From: Rhodovulum sulfidophilum
GTDB taxonomy: Bacteria > Pseudomonadota > Alphaproteobacteria > Rhodobacterales > Rhodobacteraceae
Length of the DNA stretch: 64,000 bases
NCBI GenBank assembly: GCA_003241785.1
Contig: QFPW01000011.1
Coordinates: forward strand, 1-64,000
Reading direction: 5' to 3'
The notes beneath the pieces are model-generated. The model made no database searches and was not told the origin of the DNA. It worked only from the letters and a program-made list of their open reading frames with translations. This document shows, in pieces, positions 57,039 through 64,000 of this stretch. The translations under genes were made by a program, and so were the position numbers. Position 1 is the first letter of the stretch. Each line of letters opens with the position of its first letter.

Positions 57039-57529
57039 TGGGTATCCCGTTCAACCGCGCGACGCGCTATTTCCTGCTGGCCGACTTCTTCGGCGGCTTC
57101 AAGCTCGGCCTGAAGTATTTCATGAAGCCGAAGGAGACGATCAACTACCCGCACGAGAAGGGGCCGCTCTCGCCCCGGTTCCGCGGCGAGCACGCGCTGC
57201 GGCGCTACGCCAACGGCGAGGAACGCTGCATCGCCTGCAAGCTTTGCGAGGCGATCTGTCCGGCGCAGGCGATCACGATCGACGCCGAGCCGCGCGACGA
57301 CGGCTCGCGCCGCACGACGCGCTACGACATCGACATGACGAAATGCATCTACTGCGGCTTCTGCCAGGAGGCCTGCCCGGTCGATGCGATCGTCGAGGGA
57401 CCGAACTTCGAATTCGCGACCGAAACCCGCGAGGAGCTCTTCTACGACAAGGAGAAGCTGCTCGCGAACGGCGACCGCTGGGAGCCCGAGATCGCGCGCA
57501 ATCTCGAGCTCGACGCGCCGTATCGGTGA
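57038..57529 (+). CDS. nuoI: NADH-quinone oxidoreductase subunit I
   Basis: A 163-residue 8Fe ferredoxin-type subunit linking the peripheral arm to cluster N2. The two cluster motifs are CIACKLCEAICPAQAI and CIYCGFCQEACPVDAI. The N-terminal helix ATRYFLLADFFGGFKLGLKY rests on the membrane in known structures. The start at 57038 overlaps the stop of the 91-residue gene; an in-frame ATG 13 codons upstream lies inside that gene and is not family-like. Confidence 0.97.
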   Translation: MGIPFNRATRYFLLADFFGGFKLGLKYFMKPKETINYPHEKGPLSPRFRGEHALRRYANGEERCIACKLCEAICPAQAITIDAEPRDDGSRRTTRYDIDMTKCIYCGFCQEACPVDAIVEGPNFEFATETREELFYDKEKLLANGDRWEPEIARNLELDAPYR

Positions 57530-58024
57530 GGAACTGACCATGGGCGCCTGGGGCACGGGAATGTTCGAGAACGACACAGCGCAGGACTGGCTCGGGGAGT
57601 ACGCGGCGGAGGGCGCCTCGGCGGTGGTCGGCGCGTTGATGATGGCCGAGGAGCAGGCGGAGGAAGGCTACCTCGAGGCGCCGCAGGCCTCGGCCGCGCT
57701 CGCCGCGTGCGAGGCGGTGGCGGCGAGCTTCGGGCGGCCGCTCGCCGCGGCCCCGCGGGAGCTCGTGGACAGCCTTTCGGCCGATGCTCCGCAGATCAAG
57801 GCTTTCCCGGACCTCCGCCTCCGCTGCGTGAACGTGGTCGGGCTTGTCGGGTCGGCTCCCGAGACTTCGGAATTGCTGGCGTTGTGGGGCGAGGTTGGTG
57901 GTTTGGACCAGGCGACCTTCGAAGCGGCGCTTGGCGATCTCAACGACCGTTTGCAGGCTGGCCCATGATGACGCGCCGATCGCAGAAATTTCGCGCTATA
58001 CCGGTGAGGACCTGACCCATGGGC
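57524..58024 (+). repeat. Direct repeat of a start region flanking the DUF4259 gene
   Basis: CGGTGAGGAACTGACCATGGGC (57524-57545) recurs as 58002-58024 with one substitution and one extra C. The first copy spans the nuoI stop and the DUF4259 start; the second spans the nuoJ start. GACGCGCCG also occurs before both. The entry covers both copies and the gene between. Confidence 0.6.
57540..57968 (+). CDS. DUF4259 domain protein between nuoI and nuoJ
   Basis: A 142-residue protein. The N-terminus MGAWGTGMFENDTAQDWLGEY is the hallmark of the DUF4259 family, whose function is not known to me. The rest is mostly helical, Ala/Glu-rich, with three internal repeats of an AxxAL-type pattern. No signal or membrane segment is visible. 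GTGAGGAACTGACC precedes the start, and nearly the same sequence precedes nuoJ. It is not a usual complex I gene and has probably been inserted here. Confidence 0.82.
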   Translation: MGAWGTGMFENDTAQDWLGEYAAEGASAVVGALMMAEEQAEEGYLEAPQASAALAACEAVAASFGRPLAAAPRELVDSLSADAPQIKAFPDLRLRCVNVVGLVGSAPETSELLALWGEVGGLDQATFEAALGDLNDRLQAGP

Positions 58025-58633
58025 TTCGCAGCTTTCGCCTTCTATCTCTTCGCCATCGTGGCCGTGGTCTCGGGGGTCCTCGTCATCACGGCGCGGAACC
58101 CGGTGCATTCGGTGCTCTGGCTGATCCTCGCCTTCTTCTCGGCCGCCGGGCTCTTCGTGCTGCTCGGGGCTGAATTCGTCGCGATGCTGATGCTGATCGT
58201 CTATGTCGGCGCGGTCGCGGTGCTGTTCCTCTTCGTCGTGATGATGCTCGACGTTGATTTCGCCGAGCTGCGCGCCGGGATGGCGCGCTACCTGCCGGTC
58301 GGCCTGCTGATCGCGATCGTGCTCGTCGTGCAACTCGGCTTCGTCTTCGGCTCGTGGCAGGTATCGGAGCAGGCGCTCAGCCTGCGCGCGGCGGTGACCC
58401 CGCCGGTCGATCAGGTGCACAACACCCAGGCGCTCGGCGACCTGCTCTTCACCCGCTACGTGCTGCTGTTCCAGCTCGCGGCGCTGGTGCTCCTGGTCGC
58501 GATGATCGGGGCCATCGTGCTGACGCTGCGCAAGCGCGTCCACGTCAAGCGGCAGAACGTGCTCGAGCAGATGTACCGCGACCCCGCGGCCGCGATCGAG
58601 CTCGTGGACGTCAAGCCGGGGCAGGGCGCATGA
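58019..58633 (+). CDS. nuoJ: NADH-quinone oxidoreductase subunit J
   Basis: A 204-residue membrane subunit with five hydrophobic segments. Motifs: ITARNPVHSVLWLILAFFSAAGLFVLLGAEFVAMLMLIVYVGAVAVLFLFVVMML, which includes the pi-bulge helix of this subunit, and FQLAALVLLVAMIGAIVLTLR. The start has GAGGACCTGACC upstream. Its stop overlaps a 29-codon reading frame by four bases (ATGA). Confidence 0.96.
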   Translation: MGFAAFAFYLFAIVAVVSGVLVITARNPVHSVLWLILAFFSAAGLFVLLGAEFVAMLMLIVYVGAVAVLFLFVVMMLDVDFAELRAGMARYLPVGLLIAIVLVVQLGFVFGSWQVSEQALSLRAAVTPPVDQVHNTQALGDLLFTRYVLLFQLAALVLLVAMIGAIVLTLRKRVHVKRQNVLEQMYRDPAAAIELVDVKPGQGA

Positions 58634-58719
58634 GCCTCGCCTCTTACACGGGGACCGCCGCGGCGGTCGGAATGGGTCTCGCGGTCGCGATGGGCTGGTT
58701 CGGGGGAGTGAGACGATGA
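58630..58719 (+). CDS. 29-residue membrane micro-ORF between nuoJ and nuoK
   Basis: The frame begins at the ATGA overlapping the nuoJ stop and ends at the ATGA overlapping the nuoK start. It reads MSLASYTGTAAAVGMGLAVA and ends MGWFGGVRR: one hydrophobic helix with a basic C-terminus, so probably a single-span inner-membrane peptide. The double overlap is the same coupling device as elsewhere in the operon and would not be needed if this were spacer. I do not know a homologue. It could alternatively be only a means to bring ribosomes to nuoK. Confidence 0.6.
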   Translation: MSLASYTGTAAAVGMGLAVAMGWFGGVRR

Positions 58720-59021
58720 TCGGTCTCGGACATTATCTGACGGTCGCGGCGCTCCTGTTCGTCACCGGCATCTTCGGCATCTTCATCAACCGCAAGAACG
58801 TGATCGTCATCCTGATGTCGATCGAGCTCATGCTGCTCGCGGTCAACATCAACCTCGTCGCCTTCTCGTCCTATCTCGGCGATCTCGTCGGTCAGGTCTT
58901 CACGCTGTTCGTGCTGACCGTCGCCGCCGCCGAGGCCGCGATCGGCCTCGCGATCCTCGTCTGCTTCTTCCGCAACCGCGGAACGATCGCGGTGGACGAC
59001 GTCAACGTTATGAAGGGCTGA
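58716..59021 (+). CDS. nuoK: NADH-quinone oxidoreductase subunit K
   Basis: A 101-residue subunit with three membrane helices. The proton-path Glu residues are seen in VIVILMSIELMLLAVNINLVAF and in TVAAAEAAIGLAILVCFFRNRG. Length and sequence are standard for the MnhC-like family. GGGGGAG lies upstream of the start within the micro-ORF. It ends five bases before nuoL. Confidence 0.97.
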   Translation: MIGLGHYLTVAALLFVTGIFGIFINRKNVIVILMSIELMLLAVNINLVAFSSYLGDLVGQVFTLFVLTVAAAEAAIGLAILVCFFRNRGTIAVDDVNVMKG

Positions 59022-59026
59022 GGCGC

Positions 59027-61261
59027 ATGACGACGATCATCCTCTTCGCGCCACTGATCGGCGCGCTGCTCTGCGGCTTCGGCTACAAATGGTTCGGCGA
59101 GAAGAACGCCACCTATATCGCGACCGGCCTGCTGTTCGTCGCGGCCTTCTTCGCCTGGATCGTGTTCCTCACGCTCGGCGAGGAGACGCGGCACGTGCCG
59201 CTGTTCCGCTGGGTCGTCTCGGGCACGCTAGCGGCCGACTGGGGCATCCGCCTCGACCGGCTGACGGCGATCATGCTGATCGTGGTCTGCACGGTCTCCT
59301 CGCTCGTGCATCTCTACAGCCTCGGCTACATGGCGCATGACGACAACTGGAAGCATGGCGAAAGCTACAAGCCGCGCTTCTTCGCCTATCTGTCGTTCTT
59401 CACCTTCGCGATGCTGATGCTGGTGACGGCCGACAATCTCCTGCAGATGTTCTTCGGCTGGGAGGGCGTCGGCGTCGCCTCCTACCTGCTGATCGGCTTC
59501 TATTATCGCAAGTCGAGCGCGAACGCGGCGGCGATGAAGGCCTTCATCGTCAACCGGGTCGGCGACTTCGGCTTCCTGATGGGGATCTTCCTGACCTATG
59601 TCGCGGTCGACTCGATCTCCTTCGACGACATCTTCGCCGCCGGGCCGAGCCTCGCGCAGACCCAGCTGCACTTCCTCTGGCGCGACTGGACGGCCTCGGA
59701 AGTGATCGCGGTCATGCTGTTCATCGGCGCGATGGGCAAGTCGGCGCAGCTCTTCCTGCACACCTGGCTGCCGGACGCGATGGAGGGCCCGACCCCGGTC
59801 TCCGCGCTCATCCACGCCGCGACCATGGTGACCGCGGGCGTCTTCCTGGTCTGCCGGATGTCGCCGGTCATCGAATACGCGCCGCATGCGAAGACCTTCA
59901 TCGTCTACATCGGCGCCACCACCGCCTTCTTCGCGGCGACGGTCGGCCTGGTGCAGAACGACATCAAGCGCGTGATCGCCTATTCGACCTGCTCCCAGCT
60001 CGGCTATATGTTCGTGGCCGCCGGCGTGGGCGTCTATTCGGCGGCGATGTTCCACCTCTTCACGCATGCCTTCTTCAAGGCGCTGCTGTTCCTCTGCGCC
60101 GGCTCGGTCATCCATGCGATGCACCACGAGCAGGACATGCGGAACTACGGCGGCCTGCGGAAGAAGATCCCGGTCACCTACTGGACGATGATGCTCGGCA
60201 CGCTCGCGATCACCGGCGTCGGCATTCCGCTCACCTCGATCGGCTTCGCGGGCTTTCTCTCGAAGGACGCGATCATCGAGAGCGCCTGGGCCGGTGGCAC
60301 CGGGGCGGCGAGCTATGCCTTCTGGATGCTGGTCATCGCCGCGATGTTCACCTCCTTCTACTCCTGGCGGCTCATCTTCCTGACCTTCTTCGGCAAGCCG
60401 CGCGGCGATCACCACGCGCATGACCACGCGCATGAGAGCCCGCGTGTGATGCTGATCCCGCTGGTCGTCCTCGCCTTCGGCGCGGTCTTCGCCGGCATGA
60501 TCTGGTACAAGCCCTTCTTCGGCGACCATGCCCGGGTGCTGAGCTTCTTCGGGATGCCGGCGCACGAGGTCTCCGCCACCGAAGGCGCGGGCGAGGGCCA
60601 TGGCGCGGCGCCCGAGGGCGAGCTGGCGGCTGTCCCGGCGGAGGGCGACCACGCCGCTCCGGCGGAGGGTTCCGCGGTCGCGACCGAGAACGCCGAGGCC
60701 CACGCCCCGGCGGCCGGGGAAGGCCACGCGCCCGAAGCCACCGCGATGGCCGAGGCCGGTCACGCGGCGGCGCCCGAGGCCGGGCACGAGCCGGCGGCCG
60801 AGCACGCGGGTCCGATCGGCGCGATCTTCATGGCGCCCGACAACCACGTGATGGACGAGGCGCACCATTCGCCGGCGCTGGTGAAGATGTCGCCCTTCTT
60901 CGCGATGCTGATCGGCCTCGTCACGGCCTATCTCTTCTACATCGTCAATCCGACGCTTCCCGTGCGGCTCGCCCAGGCGCAGGCGCCGCTCTACCGGTTC
61001 CTGCTCAACAAGTGGTACTTCGACGAGCTCTACGACTTCCTCTTCGTCAGGCCGACCATGCGGCTCGGTCGGTTCCTGTGGAAGAAGGGCGACGGCGAGA
61101 CGATCGACGGATCCATCAACGGGGTCGCGATGGGGTTCATCCCCTTCGTCACCCGCCTCGCCGGCCGGGCGCAGTCCGGATACCTTTTCCACTACGCGTT
61201 CGCCATGGTGCTCGGCCTCGTCGCGCTCCTCGCCTGGCTCAGCGTCACGAGCGTGGGTTAA
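59027..61261 (+). CDS. nuoL: NADH-quinone oxidoreductase subunit L with an Ala/Glu/His-rich loop
   Basis: A 744-residue antiporter-like proton-pumping subunit with a long lateral helix at its C-terminus. Core motifs: DNLLQMFFGWEGVGVASYLLIGFYY, IGAMGKSAQLFLHTWLPDAMEGPTPVSALIHAATMVTAGVFL and HLFTHAFFKALLFLCAGSVIHAMHHEQDMRNYGGL. E. coli NuoL has 613 residues. The excess here is largely a low-complexity stretch at about residues 515-600, rich in Ala, Glu, His and Pro, preceded by a short His cluster (DHHAHDHAHE, about 463-472). These lie between late membrane helices. nuoM follows after one base. Confidence 0.96.
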   Translation: MTTIILFAPLIGALLCGFGYKWFGEKNATYIATGLLFVAAFFAWIVFLTLGEETRHVPLFRWVVSGTLAADWGIRLDRLTAIMLIVVCTVSSLVHLYSLGYMAHDDNWKHGESYKPRFFAYLSFFTFAMLMLVTADNLLQMFFGWEGVGVASYLLIGFYYRKSSANAAAMKAFIVNRVGDFGFLMGIFLTYVAVDSISFDDIFAAGPSLAQTQLHFLWRDWTASEVIAVMLFIGAMGKSAQLFLHTWLPDAMEGPTPVSALIHAATMVTAGVFLVCRMSPVIEYAPHAKTFIVYIGATTAFFAATVGLVQNDIKRVIAYSTCSQLGYMFVAAGVGVYSAAMFHLFTHAFFKALLFLCAGSVIHAMHHEQDMRNYGGLRKKIPVTYWTMMLGTLAITGVGIPLTSIGFAGFLSKDAIIESAWAGGTGAASYAFWMLVIAAMFTSFYSWRLIFLTFFGKPRGDHHAHDHAHESPRVMLIPLVVLAFGAVFAGMIWYKPFFGDHARVLSFFGMPAHEVSATEGAGEGHGAAPEGELAAVPAEGDHAAPAEGSAVATENAEAHAPAAGEGHAPEATAMAEAGHAAAPEAGHEPAAEHAGPIGAIFMAPDNHVMDEAHHSPALVKMSPFFAMLIGLVTAYLFYIVNPTLPVRLAQAQAPLYRFLLNKWYFDELYDFLFVRPTMRLGRFLWKKGDGETIDGSINGVAMGFIPFVTRLAGRAQSGYLFHYAFAMVLGLVALLAWLSVTSVG

Positions 61262-61262
61262 G

Positions 61263-62798
61263 ATGAACAGCCTCCTCTCCCTCGTCACCTTCCTGCCGCT
61301 GATCGGCGCGGTCGTCCTGCTCGTCTTCCTCAAGGGCGACGACCAGGCGGCGCGCAAGAACGCGAAGCTGCTCGCGCTCTTCACCACGACCGCGACCTTC
61401 CTGCTGTCGCTCTTCATCCTGTTCGGTTTCGACGCCTCCAACCCGGGCTTCCAGTTCGTCGAGGAGCGCGCCTGGCTCGGCGGCCTGACCTACAAGATGG
61501 GCGTCGACGGGATCTCGGTCCTGTTCGTGATGCTGACGACCGCCCTGATGCCGATCGTGATCCTCTCCTGCTGGGAGGTCACCGACCGGGTGAAGGAATA
61601 CATGGTCGCCTTCCTCGCGCTCGAGACGCTGATGATCGGCGTGTTCTGCGCGCTCGACCTCGTGCTCTTCTACGTGTTCTTCGAGGCCGGCCTGATCCCG
61701 ATGTTCCTGATCATCGGCATCTGGGGCGGCAAGGACCGCATCTATGCGTCGTTCAAGTTCTTCCTCTACACGCTGCTGGGCTCGGTCCTGATGCTGATCG
61801 CGATGATCGCGATGTACGCCCAGGCCGGCACCACCGACATCCCGACGCTCCTGACCTACGGCTTCAGCTCCGAGCCGATCCGCGTCCTCGGCTTCACCAT
61901 CGTCGGCGGCGTGCAGACGCTGATGTGGCTCGCCTTCTTCGCCTCCTTCGCGGTGAAGATGCCGATGTGGCCGGTGCACACCTGGCTCCCGGACGCGCAT
62001 GTGCAGGCGCCGACCGCGGGCTCCGTCGTGCTCGCCGCGATCCTGCTGAAGATGGGCGGCTACGGCTTCCTGAGGTTCAGCCTGCCGATGTTCCCGGTCG
62101 CCTCGGATCTCATGCAGAATTTCGTCTTCACCCTCTCGGTGATCGCGATCATCTACACGAGCCTCGTCGCGCTGATGCAGGAGGACATCAAGAAGCTGAT
62201 CGCCTATTCCTCGGTCGCGCACATGGGCTTCGTCACCATGGGCATCTTCGCGCTGAACCGGCAGGGCGTGGACGGGGCGATCTTCCAGATGCTCTCGCAC
62301 GGCTTCATCTCCGGGGCGCTCTTCCTCTCGGTCGGCGTGATCTACGACCGGATGCATACCCGCGAGATCACCGCCTATGGCGGCCTCGTGATCCGGATGC
62401 CGGTCTATGCGATGATCTTCATGTTCTTCACGATGGGCAACGTCGGCCTCCCCGGGACGAGCGGCTTCGTCGGCGAGTTCCTGACCATGGCCGGCGCCTT
62501 CCAGGCCAACAGCTGGGTCGCCTTCTTCGCCGCCTTCGGCGTGATCTTCTCGGCGGCCTACGCGCTCTGGCTCTATCGCCGGGTGGTGTTCGGCGACCTG
62601 ATCAAGGAAAGCCTGAAGACGATCCAGGACATGACCTCGCGCGAGAAATGGCTCTTCGCGCCGCTCGTGGCCGCCACGCTGGTGCTCGGGGTCTATCCCG
62701 CGCTGATCCTCGACGTGATCGGCCCGTCGGTGCACGCGCTGCTCGATCACACCCACGCCGCGATCGCCGCGGGCCAGCCGAGCCTCGCTCAGAACTGA
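61263..62798 (+). CDS. nuoM: NADH-quinone oxidoreductase subunit M
   Basis: A 511-residue antiporter-like proton-pumping subunit with about 14 hydrophobic segments. Motifs: YKMGVDGISVLFVMLTTALMPI, FYVFFEAGLIPMFLIIGIWGG with the key Glu, the Lys-containing FAVKMPMWPVHTWLPDAHVQAPTAGSVVLA, and KLIAYSSVAHMGFVTMG. Length matches E. coli NuoM (509). It is one base downstream of nuoL. Confidence 0.97.
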   Translation: MNSLLSLVTFLPLIGAVVLLVFLKGDDQAARKNAKLLALFTTTATFLLSLFILFGFDASNPGFQFVEERAWLGGLTYKMGVDGISVLFVMLTTALMPIVILSCWEVTDRVKEYMVAFLALETLMIGVFCALDLVLFYVFFEAGLIPMFLIIGIWGGKDRIYASFKFFLYTLLGSVLMLIAMIAMYAQAGTTDIPTLLTYGFSSEPIRVLGFTIVGGVQTLMWLAFFASFAVKMPMWPVHTWLPDAHVQAPTAGSVVLAAILLKMGGYGFLRFSLPMFPVASDLMQNFVFTLSVIAIIYTSLVALMQEDIKKLIAYSSVAHMGFVTMGIFALNRQGVDGAIFQMLSHGFISGALFLSVGVIYDRMHTREITAYGGLVIRMPVYAMIFMFFTMGNVGLPGTSGFVGEFLTMAGAFQANSWVAFFAAFGVIFSAAYALWLYRRVVFGDLIKESLKTIQDMTSREKWLFAPLVAATLVLGVYPALILDVIGPSVHALLDHTHAAIAAGQPSLAQN

Positions 62799-62858
62799 TC
62801 CCTTTCCGGGCGCGCCCCGCCGCCCGGACCCAATGCCCGTACCTTCGAGGGACACTAG

Positions 62859-64000
62859 ATGTTGAACCAGGACCTTAGCGTAGTCGCCCCCGAGGTGCTG
62901 CTGGCCGTCCTCGCCATGGCCGGCCTGATGTGGGGCGCCTATTCCCGCGCGGATGTGAGCCGCGCGGTGCTCTGGGCCGCCGTCTTCGTGATGATCGCGG
63001 TCGGCCTCTGGGTCGGCTTCCAGCCGGAGGGCACCGCGACCGCCTTCTCGGGCTCGTTCATCAACGACGGCTTCGCCCGGTTCTCGAAGGTGATGATCCT
63101 GTTCGGCGCCGCCGCGGCGCTGGCCATGAGCGCGGAATACCTCAAGCGCAACGAGCTCCTGAAATACGAATACCCGGTCCTGATCCTGCTCGCCGCCGTC
63201 GGCATGATGGTGATGGTCTCGGCGAACGACCTGATCGTGCTCTATCTCGGCCTCGAGCTGCAGAGCCTGGCGCTCTACGTCGTCGCCGCCTTCCGCCGCG
63301 ACAGCGTGCGCTCGACCGAGGCCGGCCTGAAGTATTTCGTGCTCGGCTCGCTCTCCTCGGGCCTGCTGCTCTATGGCGCGAGCCTGGTCTATGGCTATGG
63401 CGGCACCACCGCCTTCGCCGGGATCGCCGAGGTGGTCGGGCAGGACGGCCCGCTTTCGCTCGGCCTCGTCTTCGGCCTCGTTTTCCTCGCGGCGGGCATG
63501 GCCTTCAAGATCTCCGCCGTGCCGTTCCACATGTGGACGCCCGACGTCTATGAGGGCTCGCCGACCCCGGTCACCGCCTTCTTCGCCACCGCGCCGAAGG
63601 TCGCGGCCTCGGCGATGTTCGCCCGCGTCCTCTTCTCGGCCTTCGGCGACGCGGTGCCGGAATGGCAGCAGATCCTGTGGTTCCTCTCCTTCGCCTCGAT
63701 GCTGCTCGGCTCGATCGCGGCGATCGGCCAGACCAATATCAAGCGGCTGATGGCCTATTCCTCGATCGGCCACATGGGCTACGCGCTGATGGGCCTCGCC
63801 GCCGGCACGGTGCTCGGCGTGCAGGCGCTGCTCATCTATCTCGCGATCTACGTGGTGATGAGCATCGGCGTCTTCGCCTTCATCCTCAACATGGAGAAGG
63901 ACGGCCAGCCGGTCACCGAGATCGCCTCGCTCGGCCTCTATTCGAAGGTCGAGCCCGCCCGCGCCGCGGCGCTCGCGGTGCTGATGTTCAGCCTCGCCGG
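62859..64000 (+). CDS. nuoN: NADH-quinone oxidoreductase subunit N (partial, runs off window)
   Basis: The first 380 codons of the third antiporter-like subunit; the reading frame stays open to the window end. Motifs: MVSANDLIVLYLGLELQSLALYVVAAF with the conserved Glu, FKISAVPFHMWTPDVYEGSPTPVTAFFATAPK with the key Lys, and QTNIKRLMAYSSIGHMGYALMG. The full protein is about 480-490 residues in this family, so roughly 100 are missing. The ATG at 62859 has GAGGG nine bases upstream. A 60-base gap separates it from nuoM. Confidence 0.96.
   Translation, partial: MLNQDLSVVAPEVLLAVLAMAGLMWGAYSRADVSRAVLWAAVFVMIAVGLWVGFQPEGTATAFSGSFINDGFARFSKVMILFGAAAALAMSAEYLKRNELLKYEYPVLILLAAVGMMVMVSANDLIVLYLGLELQSLALYVVAAFRRDSVRSTEAGLKYFVLGSLSSGLLLYGASLVYGYGGTTAFAGIAEVVGQDGPLSLGLVFGLVFLAAGMAFKISAVPFHMWTPDVYEGSPTPVTAFFATAPKVAASAMFARVLFSAFGDAVPEWQQILWFLSFASMLLGSIAAIGQTNIKRLMAYSSIGHMGYALMGLAAGTVLGVQALLIYLAIYVVMSIGVFAFILNMEKDGQPVTEIASLGLYSKVEPARAAALAVLMFSLA

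Noticed and set aside
58354..58719. A 121-codon frame overlapping nuoJ and reaching nuoK
   Set aside because: It is out of frame with nuoJ and has shadow composition (Ala/Gly/Arg-rich). Only its final part, in which the 29-codon frame starts with its own ATG at the nuoJ stop, is supportable.

Overview
This window looks like the chromosome of a GC-rich (around 70%) alphaproteobacterium, most likely in or near the Rhodobacterales. The evidence is indirect: tRNA genes with encoded CCA ends, the gene run xthA-erpA-dgt, a full-length pyruvate carboxylase, a TakP-like TRAP transporter, and a nuo (complex I) operon interleaved with small extra genes, as known from Rhodobacter. I see no transposase, integrase, prophage or CRISPR array. 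Nearly all of it is housekeeping or transport sequence.

Layout. 0-1.5 kb: a lipoprotein gene and three tRNA genes (Ser-UGA, Asn-GUU, Ser-CGA). 1.8-3.9 kb: a LacI-type regulator converging on a sugar-binding protein with no permease or ATPase nearby. 4.0-9.0 kb: a three-gene exporter like E. coli yhiI-rbbA-yhhJ (membrane fusion protein, double-ATPase/permease fusion, second permease). 9.2-14.5 kb: an FAD monooxygenase, exonuclease III flanked by two related inverted repeats, ErpA, dGTPase, a DnaJ/TerB protein and an acetyltransferase. 14.5-21 kb: a 5-oxoprolinase-type A/B fusion, an M23-like exported protein, a SelT/W-like CxxC protein, a nitroreductase and a secreted protein with a Trp/Gly/His-rich tail. 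21.2-23.7 kb: ilvI-ilvN on the minus strand, preceded by an attenuator whose 17-residue leader peptide contains Leu-Val-Ile-Val. 24.1-28.5 kb: a TRAP transporter (Q-M-P) and a convergent porin. 28.8-31.3 kb: a TolQ/MotA-like channel with an OmpA-domain partner. 31.5-42.4 kb: pyruvate carboxylase, an FAD oxidoreductase, a patatin-like lipase, NAD(P)HX repair enzyme, a site-2 protease and a Pat-type acyltransferase. 42.5-47.2 kb: the glycine cleavage genes gcvT-H-P behind a tandem glycine riboswitch. 47.3-64 kb: nuoA to nuoN, with nuoN cut off by the window end.

The least ordinary part is the nuo operon. All 14 subunit genes are present in the usual order, but six extra genes sit between them. 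Two are paralogous small membrane proteins (between nuoC/nuoD and nuoF/nuoG). One is a membrane-anchored protein whose C-terminal module duplicates the tail of NuoE. One is a 91-residue gene of about 52% GC between nuoH and nuoI. One is a DUF4259 gene between nuoI and nuoJ, flanked by a duplicated ribosome-binding/start segment. The last is a 29-residue membrane micro-ORF joined to nuoJ and nuoK by ATGA overlaps at both ends. NuoL also carries a loop of about 85 residues rich in Ala, Glu, His and Pro. Start sites were chosen by ribosome-binding site and family length; functions rest on motifs read by eye, without database searches.
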